Numbered from the stretch's first letter, positions 8,303 through 20,042 are shown. The stretch: DNA of 64,000 bases from Amycolatopsis benzoatilytica AK 16/65 (GCF_000383915.1 NZ_KB912942.1:2392561-2456560); one strand, 5' to 3'. The notes: generated from the letters alone by a model not told the origin. Numbers and translations: made by a program.

Positions 8303-9687
8303 GGCGTCACCGCCGCGGGCAGGGTGATCCGGACTTCGAGCCCGTGCGGCTCGACGCCGCGCAGCTCCAGGATTCCGCCGCGCGCCCGGGTCTGCTCGCG
8401 CGCGATGGAGAGCCCGAGCCCGGTGCCGCGCGGTGCGCCGTCGCCGCCGGCGCGCCAGAACCGCTCGGTGGCGCGGGCCAGGTCCTCCGGCGGAAGTCCG
8501 GGGCCGTCGTCGGCGACGATCAGCGTGCCGGTTTCCGGGGTGGATTCCCAGCCGGCGGTGATGGTCGCGCCCCGGCCGGCGTAGTGGACCGCGTTGTCCA
8601 GAAGGACATCGAGCATCTGCGCCAGTTCGCTCTCCGGTGTGCGCACCAGCAGCGGTTCGGTGTGCCCGGCGCACGGGACGAGGGTCGCGCCCGCCTCGTC
8701 AGCGGACAACCGCCACGCGTCGACGCGTTCCGCAACGACGGCGGCGAGGTCAGCGGGCTCGTCGTCGGCTCGGGCGGCGAGCCGGGTCGCAGTGCTTTCG
8801 GCGGTGGCGAGGGCGAGGAGCCCGTCGAGAATCCGTTCCAGCCGCTCGACTTCGGCCACGGTCGCGGCGTAGGCGGGCCGGTCGGCCATCTCGGCGCCGA
8901 GCGAATCGAGCCGCAGCCGCAGCGCCGCCATCGGGTTCCGCAGCTGATGGGAGGTGTCCGCGACGAGCCGCTGCTGCTGGTTCGCCGATTCGACCACCGC
9001 GTCGGACATCCGGTTCACCGAGGCGGCGAGCGAGCGCAACTCCCTCGGCCCGGAACGCTCCGGCACTTGTGCCCGGCGTCCGCCGGCCACCGAGAGCACG
9101 CCGGTCTCCAGTTCGATCAACGGGCGCACCATCCAGCGCGACAACAACACCGCGAGCAGCACGAACAGAGCCGCGACCACGAGCGCGCCCGCGGCGATCG
9201 CGCTCCACGCGCCGCTGACGTCCGCCGCGGCGGACGCCACCGAAGCCCGCAACAGCACGACCCCGGAGACGCGGGTGCCGGTGCCGACTGGCCGGGCGAA
9301 GAGCACCGGCGTGTCCGACCACGGCATGATCCGCTCGACCGGTGCCTCCGGTTCGTTCCGCAGCGTGGCCTCGACCAACGCCCGGACCGCCGGGTCGTCG
9401 CTGCGCAGGCCGCCGGTCTGGACGAGCGGCTCCCGCTGCGCGTCCACGACGAGCACGCCTTCGGTGTATAACGCCGAATACTGCCGGGCGTCGGCGTTCA
9501 ACGCGGCCGCGTCGCCGGAATCGACGGCCTGTTGCGCGAGCACCACGAAGCGGTCGACGTCGCTGCTGCGCGAGATCACCAGCTGCTGGGTCCGCTGGTC
9601 GGCGGTCGCGGACAAGAGCGGCACAGCGAACGCCGTCACGACGGCGAGCGCGAGCGTGACGAGGACGGCCAGCAGACGCGCGCGCAC
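8299..9687 (-). CDS. Two-component sensor histidine kinase
   Basis: A 462-residue membrane kinase. An N-terminal membrane segment (about 6-28) and a second one (about 160-182) flank a roughly 130-residue extracytoplasmic sensor. A HAMP segment follows (RWMVRPLIELETGVLSVAGG), then HisKA with phosphoacceptor His247 in DTSHQLRNPMAAL. The HATPase domain shows an N box (LLDNAVHYA), a G1 box (VADDGPGLPPEDL) and a G2 box (GTGLGLSIA). The gene is four bases downstream of its response regulator and overlaps the TAXI receptor gene. The natural signal is unknown. Confidence 0.95.
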   Translation of the reverse strand: MRARLLAVLVTLALAVVTAFAVPLLSATADQRTQQLVISRSSDVDRFVVLAQQAVDSGDAAALNADARQYSALYTEGVLVVDAQREPLVQTGGLRSDDPAVRALVEATLRNEPEAPVERIMPWSDTPVLFARPVGTGTRVSGVVLLRASVASAAADVSGAWSAIAAGALVVAALFVLLAVLLSRWMVRPLIELETGVLSVAGGRRAQVPERSGPRELRSLAASVNRMSDAVVESANQQQRLVADTSHQLRNPMAALRLRLDSLGAEMADRPAYAATVAEVERLERILDGLLALATAESTATRLAARADDEPADLAAVVAERVDAWRLSADEAGATLVPCAGHTEPLLVRTPESELAQMLDVLLDNAVHYAGRGATITAGWESTPETGTLIVADDGPGLPPEDLARATERFWRAGGDGAPRGTGLGLSIAREQTRARGGILELRGVEPHGLEVRITLPAAVTP

Positions 9688-9690
9688 CGG

Positions 9691-10356
9691 TCAATCCCGG
9701 CCGAGCCGGTAGCCGAAGCCGCGGATGGTGGTGAGCAAGCCAGGCCGGTCGAGCTTCGCGCGCAGCTGTGTCATGTGGACATCGAGCGACCGCGACACGG
9801 CCAGGTATGCGTCGCCCCACACCTCGTCCATCAGCTGCTGCCGGCTGACCGCCGTGCCGGGCCGCGCCGCGAGCACCGCCAGCACGGCGAATTCCTTGGT
9901 GGTGAGCCCGATATCGCCCCCGGCGACGAGAACGCGCCGGGCGCCGAGGTCGATCTCCACGTCCTCGACCCGCACGATCTGGTCCTCCGGCACCGCACCG
10001 GAGTGGCTCGCCCGCCGCGCGACCGCGTCCATCCGGGCCAGCAGCTCGGCCAGCCGGACCGGCTTGGCCAGGTAGTCGTCCGCGCCGAAGCGGAGCGCGC
10101 GGACGACCGAACGTTCGTCGCTGCGCGCGGTCAGCACGATCACCGGCGCGGGGGAGACCTGCCGGATCTTGCGCAGCACGTCGAGGCCGTCCATGTCGGG
10201 CAGCCCGAGGTCGAGCAGCAGCAGGTCGGCGTCCCGATGCCGGGTGAGCGCGTCCGAGCCGCGGCCGACGGAAGCGACGGAATGGCCGTGCGCGTGCAGC
10301 GTCTCGGCGAGCGCCCGGGCGACCCCGGTGTCGTCCTCGACGAGCAGTACGCGCAC
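9691..10356 (-). CDS. OmpR/PhoB-type response regulator
   Basis: A 221-residue regulator. The GTG at 10356 is preceded by AGGAGG about six bases upstream. The receiver domain has acidic residues in LLVEDD, phosphoacceptor Asp49 in LLLDLGLPDMDG and the conserved Lys in DDYLAKPVRLAEL. The C-terminal winged helix (about 125-221) contains LTTKEFAVLAVLAARPG and RSLDVHMTQLRAKL, ending in IRGFGYRL. It pairs with the adjacent histidine kinase. The likely targets are its own operon (the MFS and TAXI genes), by analogy with other carboxylate-responsive two-component loci. Confidence 0.95.
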   Translation of the reverse strand: MRVLLVEDDTGVARALAETLHAHGHSVASVGRGSDALTRHRDADLLLLDLGLPDMDGLDVLRKIRQVSPAPVIVLTARSDERSVVRALRFGADDYLAKPVRLAELLARMDAVARRASHSGAVPEDQIVRVEDVEIDLGARRVLVAGGDIGLTTKEFAVLAVLAARPGTAVSRQQLMDEVWGDAYLAVSRSLDVHMTQLRAKLDRPGLLTTIRGFGYRLGRD

Positions 10357-10370
10357 GGCCGTCCTCCTGA

Positions 10371-12565
<2,195 letters not shown>

Positions 12566-12602
12566 CCTCGTTCCCCGTAGAACCCAAGACCTGGAGGACC
12601 CG

Positions 12603-13370
12603 TTGCCCGGATTGCTCGAAGGCAAGCGGCTGCTGATCACCGGCGTCATCACCGACGCCTCGCTCGCGTTCCACGCCGCCCGCATCGCCCAGCAGGAGGG
12701 CGCGAAGGTGGTGCTCACCGGCTTCGGCCGGCTGTCGCTGGTGGAGCGCATCGCCAAGCGGCTTCCCGAGCCGGCCCCGGTGCTGGAGCTGGACGTCACG
12801 AACCAGGAGCACCTGGACACCCTCGCCGACCGCGTGCGCGAGCACGTGGACGGCCTGGACGGCGTGCTGCACTCGATCGGCTTCGCGCCGCAGAGCTGCC
12901 TCGGCGCGCCGTTCCTGGACGCGCCCGCCGAGGACGTCAAGGTCGCGGTGGACGTTTCGGCGTACTCGTTCAAGTCGCTCACCGTGGCGACGCTGCCGCT
13001 GCTCGGCCCCGGCGCGTCGATCGTCGGGATGGACTTCGACGCACGGGTGGCGTGGCCGGTCTACAACTGGATGGGCGTGGCGAAGGCCGCGCTGGAGTCG
13101 GTGAACCGGTATCTGGCCCGCGAACTCGGGCCGCAGGGGATCCGCGTCAACCTGGTCAGCGCCGGCCCGATGAAGACGATGGCCGCGAAGTCGATCCCGG
13201 GCTTCGACAAGCTGGAGGGCGGCTGGGACGGCCGGGCGCCGCTCGGCTGGGACTCGTCGGACCCGGAGCCGACCGCGAAGACGGTGTGCGCGGTGCTGTC
13301 GGACTGGATGCCGGCGACGACCGGGTCGATGATCATGGTCGACGGCGGAGTGCACGCGCTCGGCATCTGA
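12603..13370 (+). CDS. inhA: Enoyl-ACP reductase InhA, FAS-II
   Basis: A 255-residue NADH-dependent enoyl-ACP reductase. The start codon is TTG, positioned after a CTGGAGGA ribosome binding site. No alternative ATG or GTG would retain the Rossmann strand. The N-terminal [20 protein letters not shown] is the NADH-binding segment. HSIGF contains Ser91, matching M. tuberculosis InhA Ser94, and Tyr154 with Lys161 (YNWMGVAK) match the active-site Tyr158 and Lys165. The family is the target of the isoniazid-NAD adduct. A perfect GC hairpin with a T-run ends the fabG1-inhA transcript. Confidence 0.96.
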   Translation: MPGLLEGKRLLITGVITDASLAFHAARIAQQEGAKVVLTGFGRLSLVERIAKRLPEPAPVLELDVTNQEHLDTLADRVREHVDGLDGVLHSIGFAPQSCLGAPFLDAPAEDVKVAVDVSAYSFKSLTVATLPLLGPGASIVGMDFDARVAWPVYNWMGVAKAALESVNRYLARELGPQGIRVNLVSAGPMKTMAAKSIPGFDKLEGGWDGRAPLGWDSSDPEPTAKTVCAVLSDWMPATTGSMIMVDGGVHALGI

Positions 13371-13382
13371 GCTTGCTGCTGT

Positions 13383-13418
13383 GCGGCCCCGCGGGAGTCT
13401 CCCGCGGGGCCGCTTTTT
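13383..13418 (+). terminator. Rho-independent terminator after inhA
   Basis: A perfect 14-bp stem (13383-13396 with 13400-13413), a three-base loop GTC, and TTTTT at 13414-13418. It separates the fabG1-inhA transcript from the ferrochelatase gene, so the latter needs its own promoter in 13419-13529. Confidence 0.95.
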
Positions 13419-13529
13419 GTTGCACGGCAAAGGGTTCCGTGCCCTCAGGACGCGTTCGAGGAACCCTCGGGCGCCTCGGTCTCGCCGAACCGGAGCCCGC
13501 CGAGGCGTGCGGAGCGCCCTAAGGGCAGG

Positions 13530-14582
13530 ATGACCACCGTGGGTTATGACGCGTTGCTGTGGCTTTCGTTCGGCGGTCCGGAGGGGCCCGACGAGGTGAT
13601 GCCGTTCCTTGAGAACGTCACCCGGGGCCGGGGCGTGCCCCGGGAACGGCTGCTCGAGGTGGCCGAGCACTACCAGCACTTCGGCGGGGTCTCGCCGATC
13701 AACCGGCTCAACCGCGCGGCGATGGCCGCGGTGGAGAAGCAGCTGGCGGCGGAGGGCCTCGACCTGCCGGTGCGGTTCGGCAACCGCAACTGGAACCCGA
13801 TGGTCGAGGACACGCTGGCCGAGATGAAGGAGGACGGGGTGCGTCGGGCGCTGGTGTTCCCGACCAGTGCCTACGGCGGATACTCCGCCTGCCGCCAGTA
13901 CGACGAGGACATCGAACGCGCCCGCGCGGCAGTCGGCGAGGACGCGCCGGAACTGGTGAAGCTGCGCCAGTTCTTCGATCACCCGCTGTTCGTCTCGGCG
14001 GTCGCCGACGCGGTCCGCGCGGCGCACGCGAAGCTCGGCGACCGGCCGGGCACGCGGACCGTCTTCACCGCCCACTCGATTCCCGACAGCGCCGACCTGG
14101 CGGCCGGCCCGCCCGCGGAAGGCGGACGGCGGTACTCCCGGCAGATCGCGGAAGCGGCGCGGCTGGTCGCTGCCGAAGCGGGAGTCGCGGAGTACGACGT
14201 GGTCTGGCAGTCGCGGTCCGGCCCGCCGCAGATCCCGTGGCTGGAGCCGGACATCGTGGACCACCTCGACGCGCTGCACGCGCAGGGCGTGGAGTCGGTG
14301 GTGGTGAGCCCGATCGGGTTCGTCGCGGACCACCTGGAAGTGATCTGGGACCTGGACAACGAGGCCGCCGAACGGGCCGCGGAGCATGGAATGGCGTTCG
14401 CTCGGGCCGCGACGCCGGATTCGGATCCGCGGTTCGCCGAAATGGTGGTCGAGCTGGTGCGCGAGCAGGTGGACGGGGTGCCGGCGCGGAAGCTGTCGGC
14501 GTTCCCGGTCGCGGGGTGCACCGTGAACGGTGCGCCGTGCGCCGTGTCCTGCTGCGAACCGCTCCGGCGGCCGGGGCGCTGA
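13530..14582 (+). CDS. hemH: Coproporphyrin/protoporphyrin ferrochelatase (CpfC/HemH)
   Basis: A 350-residue ferrochelatase that inserts Fe2+ into the porphyrin. Actinobacterial members use coproporphyrin III. Visible family motifs are [20 protein letters not shown], the HFGGVSPIN segment, the active-site His region FTAHSIP and [14 protein letters not shown]. Cys121 (YSACRQ) together with C-terminal Cys330, Cys337 and Cys341/342 ([16 protein letters not shown]) fits the [2Fe-2S] cluster known in actinobacterial and animal enzymes. The position after inhA matches M. tuberculosis hemZ (Rv1485). Confidence 0.95.
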   Translation: MTTVGYDALLWLSFGGPEGPDEVMPFLENVTRGRGVPRERLLEVAEHYQHFGGVSPINRLNRAAMAAVEKQLAAEGLDLPVRFGNRNWNPMVEDTLAEMKEDGVRRALVFPTSAYGGYSACRQYDEDIERARAAVGEDAPELVKLRQFFDHPLFVSAVADAVRAAHAKLGDRPGTRTVFTAHSIPDSADLAAGPPAEGGRRYSRQIAEAARLVAAEAGVAEYDVVWQSRSGPPQIPWLEPDIVDHLDALHAQGVESVVVSPIGFVADHLEVIWDLDNEAAERAAEHGMAFARAATPDSDPRFAEMVVELVREQVDGVPARKLSAFPVAGCTVNGAPCAVSCCEPLRRPGR

Positions 14583-14595
14583 GCTTCGAACGACT

Positions 14596-14650
14596 GTCCG
14601 TGAAGGGCCCCTTGAGAGACTTGGATTCTCGCCAGGGGCCCTTCACCGAC
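14596..14650. repeat. Family A hairpin repeat, copy 3 (55 bp)
   Basis: GTCCGTGAAGGGCCCCT opens the unit and AGGGGCCCTTCACCGAC closes it. GAAGGGCCCCT pairs perfectly with AGGGGCCCTTC. It lies between two plus-strand genes (ferrochelatase and the DUF3558 lipoprotein), where it may act as an intergenic terminator. Confidence 0.9.
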
Positions 14651-14745
14651 GTCGCGTGGGGCGATGCCAGTTCGGGCGTTTCGCGCGCACCTCGCGCTGC
14701 CCGCCGGTATTGTCCGGTCCACACCGACTTCCGGGGGGACTCCAC

Positions 14746-15294
14746 ATGTTACGCTTGGCGGTTTCGGCCGCTGCGATCCTGGCCTGCGTGCCGGTGCTCG
14801 CGGCCTGCGGCGGCAACGACGGCAGCGGCAACGGCACCAGCGTTTCGCAAAGCGGCGATACCTCGGCAGGAAGCGGCAGCGGAAAAACGGGAACACCCCT
14901 AGCCGGCACGGACCCGTGCACGCTGCTCAAGCCGGAAGACGTGCCCGAAGCCAAGCCAGACCCCAGCGTCACGCCGAGCGCTGCGCCGCTCGGCGACGGC
15001 CGCCGATGCCAGGGCGACGACTACGCCGTGACCATCAGCGACGTCGACGCGGACGGTTACGCCGTCCAGTTCGAAGGTTCGGTGAACACACCGCTGCCGG
15101 ACATCAACGGGTACAAGGCGGCGAAGCGCGAAGACGGCAAGCCGCCGTACCAGTCCTGCGCGGTCCTGCTCGCGGTGACCGCCAACGAGCTGGTGACGGT
15201 CGCCGTGGGGCTGAAGGAAGACCAGGACCCGTCGAAGACCTGCGAGGTCGCGCAGAAGGCAGCGACCGTCGTCACGGGCCGGATTCCTCGTTGA
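14746..15294 (+). CDS. DUF3558-type secreted lipoprotein
   Basis: A 182-residue lipoprotein of unknown function. Signal peptide AVSAAAILACVPVLAACGG ends in a lipobox Cys. A Ser/Gly/Asn-rich linker follows, then a domain with GTDPCTLLKPEDV, a central Cys (GRRCQG) and two more Cys (SCAVLL, KTCEVA), the four-cysteine layout of DUF3558 lipoproteins common in actinobacteria. The ATG at 14746 is supported by a G-rich ribosome binding site about ten bases upstream. It is flanked by family A copies 3 and 4, so it is probably transcribed alone. Confidence 0.85.
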   Translation: MLRLAVSAAAILACVPVLAACGGNDGSGNGTSVSQSGDTSAGSGSGKTGTPLAGTDPCTLLKPEDVPEAKPDPSVTPSAAPLGDGRRCQGDDYAVTISDVDADGYAVQFEGSVNTPLPDINGYKAAKREDGKPPYQSCAVLLAVTANELVTVAVGLKEDQDPSKTCEVAQKAATVVTGRIPR

Positions 15295-15320
15295 CGCCCG
15301 CTGGCGGCTAGGTCACGCCA

Positions 15321-15375
15321 CGGCAGGGAAGGCCCCTTGCGGGACGTGGATTCCCGGAATGGGCCCTTCACGGAC
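15321..15375. repeat. Family A hairpin repeat, copy 4 (diverged)
   Basis: A degenerate copy with the core GGAAGGCCCCTTGCGGGAC and closing arm GGGCCCTTCACGGAC. It lies between the convergent DUF3558 gene and the minus-strand hypothetical gene. Confidence 0.82.
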
Positions 15376-15395
15376 CGCTGAGTGTCGAGGCAGGC

Positions 15396-16193
15396 TCAAG
15401 CCTGCCGGTCGGCTTGCTCGGCGAACACGCGGACTGCCTCGTTCACCGAGGCCGTGCGGGCGACCCGTACCGCATCGGCCAACGGCCGCAACGCGTCGGC
15501 GCGCCTGCTCGCGGCCGACGCCGACAGTGCCCCGCCCGGCTCGTCAGTTTGGGCGATCGCCAGGATCGCCGAGATCTCCTCCGCGCGCTGCAACACCCGC
15601 AGGGCTCGCGGTGGCGACCCGGCCGGCCAGTCCACCTGCGGCCGGGACCGCAGGTGCGCCGACAACTCCGCGCGCACCCCGGGCCGGTCGCTGGCGACGT
15701 CCAGCGACTGCAACGCACCGGCGCTGGCCCGGATCGCGTCGGTCAGCCCGTGCTCCGCGTCGGGCAGCGCCTGGTACTCCAGCACGACCGGGGCGGGCAG
15801 CGAATACACCGTCCAGCGCATCAAACCCTCGGCGATCGGTTCCGGCACCAGCCCGAACCCCAGGCCGGTCAGCACTACCGCCTCGCCGCAGCGCAGCGCG
15901 GCCTCCGCGAACGGTCCGCCGGCGCCGAGGCCGCGTACGTCGCCGGGCACCGGCAGGACGAGCTGAACGCTCGTCGCGCCTTGCGTGCGCAGCGCGAGCA
16001 GGAGCTGGACGGGGGTGGCCGCGCGGTGGAAGGCGAGCGGGAGATCGAACGCATCAGCGGCGCCCGGGTCGGCGGCGACCACGTCGTGGGCCTCCGCCCA
16101 GGCTTGCAGAGCGTCGAGGACGTCGTCGGACGCCGCGGCTCCGTTCAGCCACGCGGAGGACCAGACGGCGAGGGTCGCACTGGGTCGGCACAC
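15396..16193 (-). CDS. Conserved actinobacterial hypothetical protein (Rv1486c-like by position)
   Basis: A 265-residue soluble protein starting MCRPSATLAVWSSAWLNG. It has no signal peptide, membrane segment or recognisable catalytic motif. It is rich in Ala and Leu and appears mostly helical in its C-terminal half (RADALRPLADAVRVARTASV). It lies next to the ferrochelatase region and is divergent from an AAA+ gene. In M. tuberculosis the gene after hemZ is Rv1486c, a conserved hypothetical of similar size and orientation, so this is probably its positional equivalent. Function unknown. Confidence 0.75.
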   Translation of the reverse strand: MCRPSATLAVWSSAWLNGAAASDDVLDALQAWAEAHDVVAADPGAADAFDLPLAFHRAATPVQLLLALRTQGATSVQLVLPVPGDVRGLGAGGPFAEAALRCGEAVVLTGLGFGLVPEPIAEGLMRWTVYSLPAPVVLEYQALPDAEHGLTDAIRASAGALQSLDVASDRPGVRAELSAHLRSRPQVDWPAGSPPRALRVLQRAEEISAILAIAQTDEPGGALSASAASRRADALRPLADAVRVARTASVNEAVRVFAEQADRQA

Positions 16194-16293
16194 GACCGCC
16201 TATTTTACCGGCTCCGTCCGGCTTCGCCGAGCACCGCCCGGCTGGAGCCGCTCCACATCGACGGATGGCGGAACGGTCAGTAGCGTCGAAGGG

Positions 16294-17691
16294 GTGAACG
16301 CTGTTCCCGATGCTCTTCCCCGTACTGCCGGCGAGCTTCGCGCCGCCGGATACACCCCGCGCCCGATCGCGCGCGAGATCCACGACAACCTGCTCGCCGC
16401 GCTGCGCGAGGGCCGCGACGCCTGGCCCGGCATCGTCGGCTTCTCTCGCACTGTGCTGCCCCAACTCGAACGCGCCCTGCTGGCCGGACACGACGTGGTC
16501 CTGCTGGGCGAGCGCGGCCAGGGCAAGACCCGGCTGCTGCGCACGCTGGCCGGCCTGCTCGACGAGTGGACCCCGGTCATCGAAGGGTCGGAGCTGGGGG
16601 AGCACCCGCTCGATCCGATTACGCCCGCCTCGATCCGCCGGGCCGCCGAGCTCGGCGACGAACTGCCGGTGGCCTGGCGCCACCGCAGCGAGCGCTACAC
16701 CGAGAAGCTGGCCACGCCGGACACCAGCGTGGGCGACCTGATCGGCGACGTCGACCCGGTGAAGGTGGCCGAGGGCCGCAGCCTGGGCGACCCGGAGACC
16801 ATCCACTTCGGACTGGTGCCGCGCGCGCACCGCGGCATCGTCGCGATCAACGAGCTGCCCGACCTCGCCGAGCGGATCCAGGTCGCGCTGCTCAACGTCA
16901 TGGAGGAACGCGACATCCAGGTCCGCGGCTACACCCTGCGGCTGCCGCTGGATGTGCTGCTGGTGGCCACCGCGAACCCGGAGGACTACACCAACCGCGG
17001 CCGGATCATCACGCCGCTGAAGGACCGGTTCGGCGCGGAGATCCGCACGCACTACCCGTTGGACGTCGAGTCCGAGGTCGCCGTGGTGCGCCAGGAGGCG
17101 CACCTCGTCGCCGAGGTCGGCGAACCGCTGCTGGAGGTGCTGGCCCGGTTCGTGCGCAACCTGCGCGAGTCGACGGTCATCGACCAGCGCTCCGGCGTCT
17201 CCGCGCGGTTCGCGGTGGCGGCGGCGGAAACCGTGGCCGCCGCGGCGCTGCGCCGGTCCGCCGTGACCGGCGAAGACCCGGCCGTCGCGCGTCCGGTCGA
17301 CCTGGACGCGGTGCCGGCCGTGCTGCGCGGGAAGATCGAGTTCGAGCCCGGCGAGGAGGGCCGCGAGGTCGAGCACCTCGTACACCTGATGCGCCGTGCG
17401 ATAGCCGAGACCGCCCGGGAGCGCTTCGCCGGTCTGGACCTGCGTCCGCTGGCCGACGCGGTCGCGGACGGGCACCTGGTCGCTACCGGAGAACGCGTGC
17501 CGGGTGCGCAGGTGCTCGCCGCGCTGCCGGAACTGCCGGTGCTGCACGAGGTCGCCCACCGTGCCGGGGTGGCCGCGGACGAACCGGCCGGCCGCATCGC
17601 GGCGGCGGTGGAGCTGGCGTTGGAGTCGCTGTACCTCGCCCGCAGGCTGGCGAAGGACTCCGACGGCGCGACAACGGTGTACGGCGAGTAA
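16294..17691 (+). CDS. AAA+ ATPase, magnesium-chelatase ChlI/MoxR-like
   Basis: A 465-residue ATPase, GTG start at 16294. The Walker A is GERGQGKT near residue 73. The Walker B region IVAINELPDLAERIQVALL and sensor segment VLLVATANPEDYTNRGRIIT contain a helix-2 insert style seen in ChlI/RavA-like proteins. No chelatase or cobalamin gene is nearby. It overlaps the following VWA gene by one base (TAATG), so the two are translationally coupled. The pair resembles M. tuberculosis Rv0958-Rv0959 and likely forms a two-subunit ATPase/VWA machine of unknown target. Confidence 0.9.
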   Translation: MNAVPDALPRTAGELRAAGYTPRPIAREIHDNLLAALREGRDAWPGIVGFSRTVLPQLERALLAGHDVVLLGERGQGKTRLLRTLAGLLDEWTPVIEGSELGEHPLDPITPASIRRAAELGDELPVAWRHRSERYTEKLATPDTSVGDLIGDVDPVKVAEGRSLGDPETIHFGLVPRAHRGIVAINELPDLAERIQVALLNVMEERDIQVRGYTLRLPLDVLLVATANPEDYTNRGRIITPLKDRFGAEIRTHYPLDVESEVAVVRQEAHLVAEVGEPLLEVLARFVRNLRESTVIDQRSGVSARFAVAAAETVAAAALRRSAVTGEDPAVARPVDLDAVPAVLRGKIEFEPGEEGREVEHLVHLMRRAIAETARERFAGLDLRPLADAVADGHLVATGERVPGAQVLAALPELPVLHEVAHRAGVAADEPAGRIAAAVELALESLYLARRLAKDSDGATTVYGE

Positions 17692-19649
17692 TGCCGCTGC
17701 TTCCCGAGGGGTATTCCTACGGCCCGTGGCACGACGGGCCGGACCCGCTCGCGCCGCCGGCCGACCTTCGCGACGCGCTGGACGAGATCGGCCGCGACGT
17801 GATGGGCGGGTCGTCCCCGCGCTCGGCGCTGGAGGAACTGCTGCGCCGAGGCACCGAACGCACCGCCGGCCTGGACGAGCTGACGAGACAGCTGTGGCAG
17901 CGCCGGTCGGAAATCCAGCGCCGGCACCGGCTCGACGGCACGCTGCAGGAGGTCCAGCAGCTCCTGCAGCAGGCGCTGGACGCCGAACGCCGGGAACTGT
18001 TCCCGGACCCGGACGACGACGCCCGCTTCCGTGAGGCACAGCTGGACGCGCTGCCGCCCGGCACCGCGGCCGCGGTCCGCGAGCTGAGCGAATACGACTG
18101 GCGTTCCGGCGAGGCGCGGCAGAAGTACGAGCAGATCCGCGACCTGCTGGGCCGCGAACTGCTGGACGCGCGGTTCCAGGGCATGAAGGAGGCGCTGCAG
18201 AACGCCGGCCAGGAGGACGTCGAACGCGTCAACCAGATGCTCGGCGACCTCAACGCGCTGCTGTCGGCGCACGCGCAGGGCGCGAGCGACATCGGCGAAC
18301 GATTCGCCGAGTTCATGCGCCGCCACGGCGAGTTCTTCCCGGAGAACCCGCAGAACGTCGAGGAGCTGATCGACGTCCTGGCGGCGCGGTCGGCGGCCGC
18401 GCAGCGGATGCTGAACTCGATGTCCGAGGAACAGCGCGCCGAGCTGGCGGAGTTGTCCCAGCAAGCCTTCGGCGACCCGAGACTGGCGCAGCAGCTGTCC
18501 GCGTTGGACGCGCAACTGCGTGCCCTGCGGCCGGGGGAGGACTGGACCTCGTCGTCCCGGTTCCGCGGCCAGGACCCGCTCGGGCTGGGCGAAGGCGCGC
18601 AGGCGATGGCCGACCTGGCGGAACTGGACGCGCTGGCCGAGCAGCTGGGCCAGTCGTATCCGGGCGCCCGCCTGGAAGACATCGACGTGGAGGCGCTGGA
18701 ACGCCAACTCGGCCCGGACGCCGGCGTCGACGCGAGGCGACTGTCCGAACTGGAACGAGAGCTGCGCCGGCAGGGCCTGTTCGAGCGGGCCGCGGACGGC
18801 ACCCTGCGGCTGTCGCCGAAAGCCCTGCGCCGGCTGGGCGAGACCGCCCTGTCGGACGTCGTGAATTCCCTGCGCGGCAAAGCAGGGGAGCGGGAGACGG
18901 AATCGGCGGGCGCGGCAGGCGAGCCGACCGGGGCGAGCCGCCCCTGGCGGTTCGGTGACATGCAACCGTGGGACGTCCCGCGCACGGTGCGGAACGCGGT
19001 GCTGCGGTCCACTTCGACCGGTTCGAGAGCGGTCACCCTGGACGTCGAAGACGTCGAGGTGATCGAAACCGAACACCGCTCGCGGGCGGCGGTCGCGCTG
19101 TTGGTGGACACCAGCTGGTCGATGGTCCAAGAGGGCCGGTGGCTGCCGATGAAACGCACCGCCTTGGCACTGCACCAGCTGATCACCACCAGGTTCCGCA
19201 ACGACGCCCTGCAGCTGATCACGTTCGGCCGCTATGCCACCCCGGTCGACCTGCCGGAACTGGTCGGCCTGGAAGGAACCTGGGAACAAGGCACGAACGC
19301 CCACCACGCACTCCTGCTGGCCGGACGGCACCTGCGCCGCCACCCGGACGCGCAACCGGTCGTCCTGATGGTGACGGACGGAGAGCCGACCGCCCACCTG
19401 GAACCGGACGGCGAAGCGATTTTCGCCTACCCGCCGGAAGCGATGACCCTCTACAAGACACTGTCCGAAGTAGACCGAATCGCCAAGCTGGGCGCGTCGG
19501 TCACCGTATTCCGGCTGGGCGACGACCCTCGCCTGGAAGCCTTCGTGGACACGATCGCCCGCCGCTCCGGCGGCAGGGTCGTAGCCCCAGACCTGGACGG
19601 CCTGGGCGCGGCCGTAGTAGGCGACTACCTGAATACCCGCCGCCGCTGA
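17691..19649 (+). CDS. VWA domain protein partnered with the ChlI-like AAA+ ATPase
   Basis: A 652-residue soluble protein. The first 430 residues are charged, Glu/Gln/Leu-rich and helical. The C-terminal 210 residues form a VWA domain with MIDAS motif LLVDTSWSM, and later VVLMVTDGEPTAHLEPDG. No signal peptide or membrane segment. The ATG shares its A with the upstream TAA stop. ChlI/ChlD-type pairs remodel substrates using ATP. The substrate of this branch is unknown. A 13-bp hairpin follows the gene. Confidence 0.9.
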   Translation: MPLLPEGYSYGPWHDGPDPLAPPADLRDALDEIGRDVMGGSSPRSALEELLRRGTERTAGLDELTRQLWQRRSEIQRRHRLDGTLQEVQQLLQQALDAERRELFPDPDDDARFREAQLDALPPGTAAAVRELSEYDWRSGEARQKYEQIRDLLGRELLDARFQGMKEALQNAGQEDVERVNQMLGDLNALLSAHAQGASDIGERFAEFMRRHGEFFPENPQNVEELIDVLAARSAAAQRMLNSMSEEQRAELAELSQQAFGDPRLAQQLSALDAQLRALRPGEDWTSSSRFRGQDPLGLGEGAQAMADLAELDALAEQLGQSYPGARLEDIDVEALERQLGPDAGVDARRLSELERELRRQGLFERAADGTLRLSPKALRRLGETALSDVVNSLRGKAGERETESAGAAGEPTGASRPWRFGDMQPWDVPRTVRNAVLRSTSTGSRAVTLDVEDVEVIETEHRSRAAVALLVDTSWSMVQEGRWLPMKRTALALHQLITTRFRNDALQLITFGRYATPVDLPELVGLEGTWEQGTNAHHALLLAGRHLRRHPDAQPVVLMVTDGEPTAHLEPDGEAIFAYPPEAMTLYKTLSEVDRIAKLGASVTVFRLGDDPRLEAFVDTIARRSGGRVVAPDLDGLGAAVVGDYLNTRRR

Positions 19650-19655
19650 CGAACG

Positions 19656-19696
19656 GAGGGCTTGCCGAAGCGTCTTTTCCGCCTCGGCAAGCCCTC
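19656..19696. terminator. Hairpin after the VWA gene
   Basis: Perfect 13-bp arms, GAGGGCTTGCCGA (19656-19668) and its complement (19684-19696), around a 15-base loop. There is no T-run, so termination efficiency is uncertain. It sits between two convergent genes. Confidence 0.7.
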
Positions 19697-19817
19697 TGCG
19701 CGTCGTTGTCGCAACCAGACGCCGCCGTCCGCGGCATTCCCCGGACCCCGGCTTTCCTGGCGCGAGAACCGGCGACGAGGCTGACCAGCTGGTACCTGCC
19801 GGTCAGCGAGCAGAACC

Positions 19818-20042
19818 TCAGGTAGCCAGTCCCGGAAGCCGGTCCGCCGCGGTCCGCTTGCGCCGCAACCACACCCGCCGCGTCCCGTCCGCGTACAACC
19901 GGACCGTCCGCAGCTCCCACCCGGCGAACTCCGCGTGGATGGACAGCTGGATCATCGCCGCGCGCCGCGACACCGCCGGGGGCAGCCGCAGGCGGCGGTA
20001 CTCCCAATCCCCGTCGACCACCGCCTCGTCAACCGTCGTCAT
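19818..20042 (-). CDS. Small DUF5703-type protein
   Basis: A 74-residue protein of unknown function with the family pattern DWEYRRLRLPPAVSRRAA near the N-terminus, then HAEFAGWELRTVRLYADG and a basic end (RRVWLRRKR). Its ATG overlaps the stop of the upstream lipoprotein gene (ATGA), so the two are translationally coupled. No signal peptide or membrane segment. It is compact and probably cytoplasmic. Confidence 0.82.
   Translation of the reverse strand: MTTVDEAVVDGDWEYRRLRLPPAVSRRAAMIQLSIHAEFAGWELRTVRLYADGTRRVWLRRKRTAADRLPGLAT

Noticed and set aside
9472..9490. A fourth family C motif (GTATAACGCCGAATAC) inside the histidine kinase gene
   Set aside because: It matches only the first half and lies in conserved coding sequence, so it is probably chance.
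16294..19649. Magnesium or cobalt chelatase for chlorophyll/cobalamin synthesis
   Set aside because: AAA+ and VWA subunits resemble ChlI/ChlD, but there is no ChlH/CobN subunit or tetrapyrrole pathway nearby apart from ferrochelatase, which does not need them.
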